Assembly (NCBI RefSeq): GCF_020075495.1
Contig: NZ_JABYQT010000010.1
Location: 1-64,000, forward strand
Reading direction: 5' to 3'
Length of the DNA stretch: 64,000 nt
Source of the DNA: Vreelandella aquamarina
GTDB lineage: Bacteria > Pseudomonadota > Gammaproteobacteria > Pseudomonadales > Halomonadaceae
Under the pieces are notes generated by a model that searched no databases, had not been told where the DNA came from, and saw only the letters and a program-made list of their open reading frames with translations. Both the position numbers and the translations under genes were made by a program. This document shows, piece by piece, positions 41,492-49,900 of this stretch (position 1 is the stretch's first letter; the number at the start of each line of letters is the position of its first letter).

Positions 41492-43441
41492 CTAATACCC
41501 TTGATACGCCAGTGCCAGCGAACCATTGCCTTCTGTCACCTTGAAACGCCCCACCATATCCGCCATATCCCCCGCCTGGTCATCCAGCGAGCGGCTCGCC
41601 GTGGCCACCTGTTCCACCAGCGCGGCGTTTTGCTGGGTGACTTCGTCGAGTTGCGTCAGGGCCTGGTTGATCTGTTCGATGCCGGACGACTGCTCGCTAG
41701 TCGCGGCGGATATTTCCGATACCAGCGCGGCGGTATGCTGGGCGCGCTCGGCGATGGTTTTCAGTGTTTCGCCGGTGGAAGCCACCAGATTTTCGCCTTC
41801 CTGGATACTTTCGACGTTGTGGTGAATCAGCTTGCGAATCTGCTTGGCTTCCTCGGCACTTCGGCTGGCCAGGTTACGCACCTCAGAGGCGACCACCGCG
41901 AATCCCCGGCCCTGCTCGCCTGCGCGGGCCGCTTCTACGGAAGCGTTCAAGGCCAGGATATTGGTCTGAAACGCGATACCGTCGATGGCTTCCACGATGG
42001 CGGTAACCTTCTGGTTGGCCTGAGAAATCTTATCCATCGCCACCCGTGCCCGCTCGGCGATATCGTTGGCTTCTTTTGCCTGGCTGGCCATCTCCTGTGT
42101 AGAGTGGCGTGCTTGCTGTGCGGTATCGGCACTCTGCCTGACCGTTGCGGTAATCTGCTCCATGCTGGACGCCGTTTCCACCAGCGAGGCGGACTGCTCT
42201 TCGGTGCGCTGCGCCAGGTCGGCATTGCCTTTCGCTATCTCCTTGCTGGCGACCTCGACGGACTCTGCCCCTTGCTTGATGCTGGCCACCAGCGCTTCTG
42301 TTTCAATGGTCGATTGATTGAAGGCCTGGTACAGCTGCGAAAGTTCATCGCTGCCCGGAACGGCCAGGCGCTGGGTCAGGTCGCCGCCACGTGTCTGGAT
42401 ATTCGTCAGCGCGGCCTGCAAGGGGCGCACGATGCTGCGCACGATCAGGATGGAAAGCAGAATCGCGATCCCCGCGGCGGCTACCGAAAGCGCCAGATAG
42501 TACACCAGGCCGCTGACCGCTCGATCACGCAAGCCCTGGGCGGTTTCGATCAAGTCACTTGATGCCTTTCGCCCAATCTCGCCTAGCTGATCTATCAGGC
42601 GGGTCTGCTGTTCGAACCATTGCTGATGATCAGCCCCGAAGTTGCCGGCGATGCCTCGCTCCACTGCAATACCACGCATGGCCGCCAGGTTCCTTGCAAG
42701 GTCACTGGACAAGACGTCTGCCAGCTCGCCCTGGATCTCCTGGTTGGCGAGATTGTTGAAACTGCTGGTATAGGCATCGGCGCGGCCTGTAAGCGAAAGA
42801 AGATTGGTGTACATGGTGGCGGAGAGGGCGTCTGTGCTAAAGGCGGTAGTCAACAAGGCGCGCTCTATACCAGCAAGTTCTTTTATATTCTGCAGGTTGT
42901 AATAGGCGTTCAACTGCCTGACGATCTCTCCGTTTTCCACGCTGAAGGTCAACCTGCTGACGATATTGATCAGGAGGTTATTGATGCTGGTGTAGTAGGT
43001 GCTGGACTGCTCGCCCACTATTTCCTGGTGATCAGCGCGCTGGCGAAGGCGGCTCACATCGTTCAGAAGCTGCTTGGCCTGTTCTACCTGCGCCTGTACG
43101 CCAGCATCCTGTGCAGCAAAGCTCAGGCTGTGGGTATAGGTGTTGAAGGCATTGATCCGCTCATCCGTCTGCCTGCGCTGTTCGGGCAGTTCGGTACGAA
43201 AATTCTGGCCATTGCTGCCCAGAAAGGCGGCGGTCATGCCGCGCTCGCGCTGAAGCTCGTGGACCAGAGCGCCGGCATATTGGCTCAGCACGGTCATCTC
43301 CTGAAGGTGGCCCATCTCCGAGACAAGCGACTTGCGCTCCAAGATACCCGATACCGCTAACCATGCCATGGCAATCAATGGCAAGGCGAGAACCAGAACG
43401 AATTTACGTCCTATGGAAATACGGTGTAGTGCCTGCAGCAT
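41492..43441 (-). CDS. Methyl-accepting chemotaxis protein with a nitrate/nitrite-sensing (NIT) type domain
   Basis: A 649-residue chemoreceptor. First membrane segment at about residues 10-30 (FVLVLALPLIAMAWLAVSGI). The periplasmic part, to about 305, is all-helical and carries the NIT pattern ELQRERGMTAAFLGSNG early and IERALLTTAF later. Second membrane segment about 310-335, then a HAMP domain (IVRSIVRPLQAALTNIQTRG). The signalling tip GIAFQTNILALNASVEAARA and EVRNLASRSAEEAKQIRKLI is the universal MCP hairpin. No C-terminal pentapeptide for CheR is present. NIT domains are proposed to sense nitrate or nitrite; the ligand here is not known. A FliA-type -10 GCCGATAA reads on the minus strand at 43529-43536, upstream of the start. 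Confidence 0.95.
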   Translation of the reverse strand: MLQALHRISIGRKFVLVLALPLIAMAWLAVSGILERKSLVSEMGHLQEMTVLSQYAGALVHELQRERGMTAAFLGSNGQNFRTELPEQRRQTDERINAFNTYTHSLSFAAQDAGVQAQVEQAKQLLNDVSRLRQRADHQEIVGEQSSTYYTSINNLLINIVSRLTFSVENGEIVRQLNAYYNLQNIKELAGIERALLTTAFSTDALSATMYTNLLSLTGRADAYTSSFNNLANQEIQGELADVLSSDLARNLAAMRGIAVERGIAGNFGADHQQWFEQQTRLIDQLGEIGRKASSDLIETAQGLRDRAVSGLVYYLALSVAAAGIAILLSILIVRSIVRPLQAALTNIQTRGGDLTQRLAVPGSDELSQLYQAFNQSTIETEALVASIKQGAESVEVASKEIAKGNADLAQRTEEQSASLVETASSMEQITATVRQSADTAQQARHSTQEMASQAKEANDIAERARVAMDKISQANQKVTAIVEAIDGIAFQTNILALNASVEAARAGEQGRGFAVVASEVRNLASRSAEEAKQIRKLIHHNVESIQEGENLVASTGETLKTIAERAQHTAALVSEISAATSEQSSGIEQINQALTQLDEVTQQNAALVEQVATASRSLDDQAGDMADMVGRFKVTEGNGSLALAYQGY

Positions 43442-43528
43442 TCTATTTTCTCACTTGGAAGGAACGTTCGGGGTATTTACGGCAAAGAAATCGTAAACAG
43501 CGTTATATTAAGTAAAAGTGCTCTGTTT

Positions 43529-43555
43529 TTATCGGCAAGAGCTATTGATACTAAA
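43529..43555 (-). promoter_or_regulatory. Possible sigma-28 promoter for the chemoreceptor
   Basis: On the minus strand, TTTAGTAT, 11 bases, then a perfect GCCGATAA -10, about 88 bases before the MCP start. The -35 matches the consensus TAAAGTTT only in part, so this is a moderate call. Confidence 0.5.
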
Positions 43556-43651
43556 GTCGTAATATTACATATCTATTGAAGAATTGATTCCGGTCAAGTT
43601 TTAGCTACAGAACTAAGCAAGGGTGGTTTTTACGACAAGGAGAGGCTTAGA

Positions 43652-43903
43652 GTGATTGAAGGAATTCTCGAAGGCTTTGCCAGAAGTGTGGGGTGGTTCC
43701 TGGGCCACGTAGTCAGTTTCGTTATTTTTCGCGTGGGCTATTTTATCGGCTGGCCGTTGGTTAAGTGTCTGACACTCGGCGCCTATCCTGGCAAACGCCG
43801 ATACCAATACGGGGAGCGGCAATATACACAAGAAGAGCTATGGACGAGCTGCCTGGGGGTGTTGATTGCCATAACGTTAGCCGTATATATCTATACGCGC
43901 TGA
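43652..43903 (+). CDS. Small two-span membrane protein, 83 residues
   Basis: An 83-residue protein starting at GTG, with AAGGAGAGG six bases ahead. It has hydrophobic segments at about 14-42 (VGWFLGHVVSFVIFRVGYFI) and 64-80 (SCLGVLIAITLAVYIYT), separated by a basic loop PGKRRYQYGERQY. No family was recognised. It is on the same strand as the YqiJ-like gene, 250 bases downstream, and could be a first member of that membrane-associated cluster, but the gap is long enough for independent expression. Convergent genes are not near; upstream lies the divergent chemoreceptor. Confidence 0.7.
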   Translation: MIEGILEGFARSVGWFLGHVVSFVIFRVGYFIGWPLVKCLTLGAYPGKRRYQYGERQYTQEELWTSCLGVLIAITLAVYIYTR

Positions 43904-44152
43904 AAGCCGCTAACCAAGCCAGCGCGAAGGCGCGAGAACGTAAACAAGCACGTGTTCGTTGTAAGACATTCGCTATATGTCATGTAAGCAATATCTCAAA
44001 ATAGGGCACTTGCTTGATTTTGATTATCGATTCTGTAAGTTTGGCCCATTGGCTGAGAATGCAGTGCCCTGGCCCTGAAGGGCTGTATGACGTGATTCGT
44101 CATGGCCTGATGAATTGGCTATCGCGTTGATATTTAAAGCGCCTCTGCAGCA

Positions 44153-44830
44153 ATGCGCGAGGCCGAGACTCCCCCTGTCTTCATGGATGCAAGACGCATG
44201 CCTCTATTTTTTTCGATCACCACCACGTTTCCGACCGTTATCTTCAGCGTGCTGCTCGTGATGGCCGTTATCTATTGGCTTATCTCGCTTTCAGGCATGG
44301 GCGATGGTGACCTGGCTGATGGAGATGTGGGCGGCGAAGGCGTGACCGGCCTCGGTGGCCTCTTGGCAACACTCGGGCTCCAAGGCGTGCCGCTACCCTT
44401 GGCCGTGACGCTGGTGGCTCTGTTTGGCTGGGTCTTCAGCTATTTCAGCGAGCTGCTGCTGGGCGAGTGGGTGGCCGCAGGGCTTTTATACGGGCTGTTC
44501 GGCACGCTGGTGGTGGTGCTGAGCTTCGCTTTTGGCGTGTTCGTCACCTCTTATCTGATTCGTCCTTTGCGGCCGCTGTTCAAGCCCGCCCGCCACCTGC
44601 CTGCCGAACAGCGGCTGACCGGCACGTCGTGCACGGTACGTTCGGGCAGTGTAGATAGAACCCGGGGCCGGGCTGATGCCTACATGGATGGTGACCATTT
44701 CATACTGCAGGTACGCAGCGACAAGCCGCTGGTGCGCGGCGACCGCGCCGTGCTCATTCAGTATCTGGCTGACGAAGACGCTTACTGGGTAATGCCCGAA
44801 GACGATTTTACAACCGGCTTAGCCGACTGA
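44153..44830 (+). CDS. yqiJ: YqiJ/NfeD-like membrane protein with C-terminal OB-fold
   Basis: A protein of about 210-225 residues. It has an N-terminal membrane helix (TVIFSVLLVMAVIYWLISLS), two more helices (LAVTLVALFGWVFSYFS and LLYGLFGTLVVVLSFAFGVF), then a cytoplasmic beta-rich OB-like domain: GTSCTVRSGSVDRTRGRADA, DHFILQVRSDKPLVRGDRAV, LIQYLADEDAYWVMP. This is the YqiJ/NfeD plan, whose members pair with flotillins, and a flotillin gene follows 24 bases on. The start is not clear: ATG at 44153, 44183 and 44198 are in frame and none has a strong ribosome site; the last gives the most family-like N-terminus (MPLFFSITTTFP). Confidence 0.82.
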   Translation: MREAETPPVFMDARRMPLFFSITTTFPTVIFSVLLVMAVIYWLISLSGMGDGDLADGDVGGEGVTGLGGLLATLGLQGVPLPLAVTLVALFGWVFSYFSELLLGEWVAAGLLYGLFGTLVVVLSFAFGVFVTSYLIRPLRPLFKPARHLPAEQRLTGTSCTVRSGSVDRTRGRADAYMDGDHFILQVRSDKPLVRGDRAVLIQYLADEDAYWVMPEDDFTTGLAD

Positions 44831-44854
44831 TTACTCTGCTGGAGGAGAAAAAGA

Positions 44855-46786
44855 ATGGATTTATCGTGGGTCATGCCTGGTTTGATTATCATTGGCGGTC
44901 TTGTATTTCTCGGCATAGCGATTCTATCGCTGATCAAGGCGTTCTACCGCAAGATCGACCAGGGCGAGACTCTGATCGTCAACGACCTTTCGACGACGCC
45001 CAAGGTGTACTTCACCGGCGCGATGGTGCTGCCGGTCATTCACCGCGCGGAAACCATGAAAATTTCCGTGATCACCCTCGAGCTGAACCGTACGGGCAAG
45101 GAAGGCTTGATCTGCCGCGATAACCTGCGTGCCGATATCAGCGTGGCCTTTTACCTGCGCGTCAACGCCACCGCCGAGGACGTGCTGCGGGTGGCCAAGT
45201 CGGTGGGCGTGAATCGAGCGTCTGATCGCAATGCGGTCAATGAGCTGTTCAATGCCAAGTTCAGCGAAGCGCTGAAGACCGTCGGCAAGAAGATGGACTT
45301 CATGCAGCTCTTTGATGAGCGCCAGCAGTTCCGCGATGCCATCGTCGAGACCATCGGTCAGGATCTGAACGGCTATGTGCTGGAAGACGTCGCAATCGAC
45401 TATCTGGAGCAGACGCCCAAGAGTTCGCTCGACCCGCACAACATTCTGGATTCCGAAGGTATCAAGTGCATCACCGAGATCACGGCGAAGCACAATGTGG
45501 AAACCAACCGCCTGGAGCGTGATCAGGAACTCGAGATCCAGCGCAAGAACGTCTCGGCCCGTGAGGCCGCCCTCGAGCTCGAGCGCACCCAGGCCGATGC
45601 AGAAGCGCGCCAGCGCCGTGAAATCGAGAGCCTGCGCTCGCGGGAAGAGTCCGAGGCCGAGCAGGTTCTGCATCAGGAGCGCTCCAAGAGTGAAGCGGCA
45701 CGCATCAAGACCGATGAAGAGCTGGCGATTGCCGAAGAGAACAAGCAGCGTCAGATCGAGATGGCTGCCAAGGCGCGTGAGCGTGCGGTGCAGATCGAAG
45801 ACGTGCGTATCCGTCAGGCCCGGGAGCTCGAGGACGTCAACCGTGAGCGCGCGGTAGAGATCGAGCGCATCGGCATGGAGAAGGCGCTGGAAGAGGAACG
45901 CAAGGAAATTGCCGATATCACCAGCCAGCGTATCGCCGTCGAGCGCAGCGTGGCCGAGGAAGAAGAGAACATCAACGATGTACGCAACCGTGCCGAAGCC
46001 GAGCGGAAGAAGGTCACCCGCTTGACCGCGGCTCAGGCCGAGGCCGAAGAGAGCAAGACCAAGGAAGTTCGCGCAGCCGAAGCGGCCTACGAACGCTCCA
46101 AGCTCGAGGCTGAAGAGACGATCATCCGTGCTCAGGCGGAGCTGGACTCTGCTGAAAAACGCGCTGCTGCTGATGAAAAACAGGCGCGTGGTCATCAAGC
46201 TCTGACCGCAGCAGACGGCCTGGCCGAGGCGCAGGTGCTTGAAGCGCGTGCCCACGCTCAGCGTAGCGAAGGCCTCGCCCAGGCGGAAGTCAAGACCGCC
46301 ACGGCCAAGGCCGACGAGGAAGCCGGCATGGCCGAAGTGCGCGTGCTCGAGCAGCGCCTGGAAGCCGAAGCCATGGGCGAAGAGAAGCTGGGTGCCGCCA
46401 AGGCACAGGCTCGCGAAGCGATGGCCAAGGCCGAAGCGAATGGACTGGTCGAGAAGCTGCGCGCCTACGACAACATGTCCGAGGAAGCGCGTCACTTCGA
46501 GGAATTCCGCATGAACCTGGAAGTCCACGAGAAGGAAGTGATGGCCCAGATCGAAGCGCAGCGCATCGGCATGCTGGAAAACGGCAAGGTCATGGCCGCG
46601 GCGCTGCAGAACGCCAAGTTCGAGCTGATAGGCGGCGACGGCGGTATCTTCGAGAAGTTCGCCACCGGCCTTGGCTATGGCAAGACCGTTCAGGGCGTAC
46701 TCGACAAATCGCCGGCGCTGCAGGCCACCTTGGCAGGGCTTGCCAATCGTGCCATGAGCCCCGGTAAGTCCTCAGAATCGGCCTGA
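44855..46786 (+). CDS. yqiK: Flotillin-family protein (YqiK type)
   Basis: A 643-residue flotillin. An N-terminal membrane helix (about residues 7-28, GLIIIGGLVFLGIAILSLIK) is followed by an SPFH/band 7 domain to about 210 (YRKIDQGETLIVNDLSTTPK, ISVITLELNRTGKEGLICRD, VAIDYLEQTPKSSLDP). Then comes an exceptionally long charged coiled coil, about residues 215-560, with repeated Glu-Ala blocks. It ends in a less regular tail (FELIGGDGGIFEKFATGLGY). Flotillins organise membrane microdomains and oligomerise through the coiled coil. GGAGGAG lies before the ATG. Paired with the YqiJ-like OB protein upstream and, after a hairpin, with a giant ATPase, an order that repeats in other bacteria as far as I recall. 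What the complex does is not known. Confidence 0.92.
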   Translation: MDLSWVMPGLIIIGGLVFLGIAILSLIKAFYRKIDQGETLIVNDLSTTPKVYFTGAMVLPVIHRAETMKISVITLELNRTGKEGLICRDNLRADISVAFYLRVNATAEDVLRVAKSVGVNRASDRNAVNELFNAKFSEALKTVGKKMDFMQLFDERQQFRDAIVETIGQDLNGYVLEDVAIDYLEQTPKSSLDPHNILDSEGIKCITEITAKHNVETNRLERDQELEIQRKNVSAREAALELERTQADAEARQRREIESLRSREESEAEQVLHQERSKSEAARIKTDEELAIAEENKQRQIEMAAKARERAVQIEDVRIRQARELEDVNRERAVEIERIGMEKALEEERKEIADITSQRIAVERSVAEEEENINDVRNRAEAERKKVTRLTAAQAEAEESKTKEVRAAEAAYERSKLEAEETIIRAQAELDSAEKRAAADEKQARGHQALTAADGLAEAQVLEARAHAQRSEGLAQAEVKTATAKADEEAGMAEVRVLEQRLEAEAMGEEKLGAAKAQAREAMAKAEANGLVEKLRAYDNMSEEARHFEEFRMNLEVHEKEVMAQIEAQRIGMLENGKVMAAALQNAKFELIGGDGGIFEKFATGLGYGKTVQGVLDKSPALQATLAGLANRAMSPGKSSESA

Positions 46787-46851
46787 TAAAAGCGGCCATT
46801 CATCCAATGCCAGGACGGGCATGATGCCGTCACATGGTTCCTGGCCTTTAC

Positions 46852-46880
46852 AAGACCGCATGTGTTATCGCTGCGGTCTT
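46852..46880 (+). terminator. Hairpin between flotillin and ATPase genes (attenuator-like)
   Basis: AAGACCGCA and TGCGGTCTT form a nine-pair stem around an 11-base loop, followed by TGCTGTTTCG. The weak T-content suggests partial termination or mRNA-processing between the flotillin and the large ATPase gene, so that less ATPase would be made. Confidence 0.55.
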
Positions 46881-46918
46881 TGCTGTTTCGCTTGAGCACT
46901 CTTTTCAGGATGAGCACT

Positions 46919-49900
46919 ATGTCTAAGGACGCGGTATCGCAGGAGCACGCTTCGGTCGAGAATATCGTCAGAGAAAGCACGGCATTCGAAACCATTCAAC
47001 GCCGTCTGAGCACCCAGGGCAATGAGCTGGACGTCTCCGTTGCACGCTTGAACGAAGCGCGCGCGGACGTTTTCGGAAGCAGCAGCATGGCGCTTCTAGG
47101 CCGGGCGCGTGTGCGAACTGAAAATAACGCGATCGCGCGTGACATGGTGCGCATCGGCGACCAGATCCTGTTCGGGTTCAACGTGCAGCTTGGCTTGCGC
47201 AAGACGCTGGATGCCAGCGATATCTTCGCTCTCTACCATCTCAAGGACGATGACGATGGGCTCGAGCTTGCAGAAGCCTCCTTTACCGACAGTTTCTTGA
47301 CCGACGAGCAGTTTGCAAGGGATTTCAAGGAGCTGCAGCAGTATTACAGTCACGCCACCCTCGTGCAGTTGGTGACGCTCAACAACAAGCTGCTGATTGC
47401 CTTTCAGATTGGCGAGAAGCTAAGCGATGTACGCGTCTTCCGCTGGGAGTTGACAGGCCAAGGTGAGGTCAGCCGCTACATTGATAACCGGGGCGAGCGT
47501 GACCTGGTATTTCCTGACCGCTTTGCCTTCCCCTGGAAGCCGGCAGGGCGTGACCTGCAGGAACAGGGACGCGCGCCCCACCTGAATATTCTCGATACTG
47601 TCTTCGTCGATAACCTGCGTGGCCATATCACCTTCAAGATCGAAAACAATACCAGCAGTGGCGAGGGAATTTTCACCGACCCGGTGGAGTCCGACTCGCA
47701 GTCGCTGGACGATGCGACGTTCGAGTATGCAGACCTGGGGCCGGTGCTGCTTGTGCGTATACTGCCGTTCAATGAAAAGCAGTGGCGTTACTATCTTTTC
47801 AACCGTGCCGAGCAGCACGTCAAGCGAATCGATGCCATGGCCGGCTCGGTGATCGAGCTTCCGGAAAACCATGGTCTGATATTTCCCTCGGGGTTCTACC
47901 TGAACACGGGGGAACTCACCACCTACGAAGTGCCGGAAGAGGATCTACGCTTCAAGCGGATGGTGCGCTCACCGAATGGCGAAGATGTCCTGTACGTCTT
48001 TTATGCCCCGCGTACCGGGCACGTGGTGCTCTACCGTTACAACCTGATTCGCAAGCAGGTGGATACCCCCATGGTGGGCCATGGCGCGGCGCTGCTGGAG
48101 AACGGGCATCTGGCAATCTTTTATGCCGAAGATGAGCCGACGCTGGTGCATCCTATCCAGGTATGGGACACGCCATTCATGTCCGAGCGCTTCCACGCCC
48201 AGGACGCGGTGCGCAACGACACCCCTCTTGGCCGAATCGGGAACCCTGAGCTGGTGCGCGGCATTGCCGAGCTGAACAGTATCGTGCAGCTCTCCGGCGA
48301 ACAGCAGGCGAACGAGCGGCATTTCAACGCCATTATCCGCCGTGTCGATCGCACCTTGAACCAGTTCTACTGGATTGGCGAGCCGGATTTCAGCGCCATT
48401 CACGAAGCGCTGGAGCAGCTCAAGCATACCGCTGAGCTGATGCTCGACGAGTACGAAAAGGTGCAGGCCATTCGCGCTCAGACAGCCAAGGCGCTGGATG
48501 AGGTAGAAAAGCAGCAAACCGAGCTGTTGCGTGAGCTCAAGCCCAGCAGCTGGAAAACCCCCGATGTGTTCGTGACCTATCTCAAGCGCCTGCGCGACCA
48601 CCGAGGCCGGCTGATGGCGCTTCGCGAGCGCCGCTATCTCGACGAGAAGCGGCTTGAAACCCTGGTCGAGGCGCTGGACAAGGCGGAAACATCGCTCACT
48701 CGGCAGACCTTCACCTTTCTGGCTCAGCCTGAAGCGTTGGAGGGTTATCGTGAAACGCTGGCGGAGCTCAAGGCCCAGGTGGGCGAGTCACACACCCGCC
48801 AGGCGCTTGCCGAGTGTGTGGCGCAGTACCGTGAGCTGACCTCGGGCCTGGATATGATTCAGGGGCTGCTTTCCTCGATGTCGGGTGGCGATGCCGTCGA
48901 GCAGACGCGTATTACCGAAAACATTTCCAGCATTTATGCTGCCATCAACCAGCAGCGCTCCGAAGCGGAAATCCGCCTGCGCGAGCAGGGCAGCGCTGAA
49001 GCCCAGGCCCAGTTTGCCGCCCAGATTCGCCTGTTTGAGCAAAGCCTTGCCAACGGGGTAGGGGCGCTGCGAGAACCCGATGACTGTGATCAGTTGATGA
49101 CGCGCATGCTGGATCAGCTCCAGGAGCTGGAAAGCCAGTTTGGTGAATTCGACGAGTTCTTGACCACCATTCTCGAGCAGCGTGAAAGCGCCCATGAAAG
49201 TATCGAAGGCCGGCGTCAGCAGCTTCAGGACGAGCGCCAGCGCCGGGTTGCCACCTTGACCGAGGCCAGCCAGCGAATTCTGGCCAACGTGGCGCGCCGC
49301 ACCGAACGTTTTGAAACGCTGGAAGAGCTGCATAGCTTTTTCGCCGCAGACGCCATGGTGGCCAAGGTGCGCAGCATGGTGGACGAACTGCGCAGCGCCG
49401 GCGCCAACCTGGAGGCGGACGATATCGCCGGGCGCCTGCGCGCCTCCCAGGATGCGGCACTGCGCAGCGTACGCGACCGTGCCGATATCTACGAGTCCGG
49501 TGGCAATGTGATTCGCCTGGGGCCGCGCCACCGTTTCAGTGTCAACCAGCAAAACCTCGATCTGACGCTGGTACCGCGTAACGATCACATCATGCTCCAT
49601 CTGACGGGAACTCAGTACTATGAGCCGCTGGAGGACTCGCGCCTGACCGAGCTGCAGGATTACTGGAGCATGTCGCTGCCTTCGGAAAGCCGCACCGTCT
49701 ACCGTGCCGAATACCTTGCCTACCTGTTCATGCAGGAGCTGGCGGCGCCGGGGGCCCCGCAGGTCAATGTCGAAGACGTCGAGGAGTTGCAGCGTCACAT
49801 CGCCAGCTTTGCTTCGCCGCGCTATCGCGAAGGATACGAGAAGGGCATTCATGACCATGATGCAGCGCTGATCGTGAAAACCCTCTGGCCCGCCCGCCAA

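Noticed and set aside
44924..46528. 534-codon open frame on the minus strand opposite the flotillin gene
   Set aside because: Produced by the repetitive Glu/Ala codons of the coiled coil; the product is a His/Leu/Gly-rich mirror without start signals.
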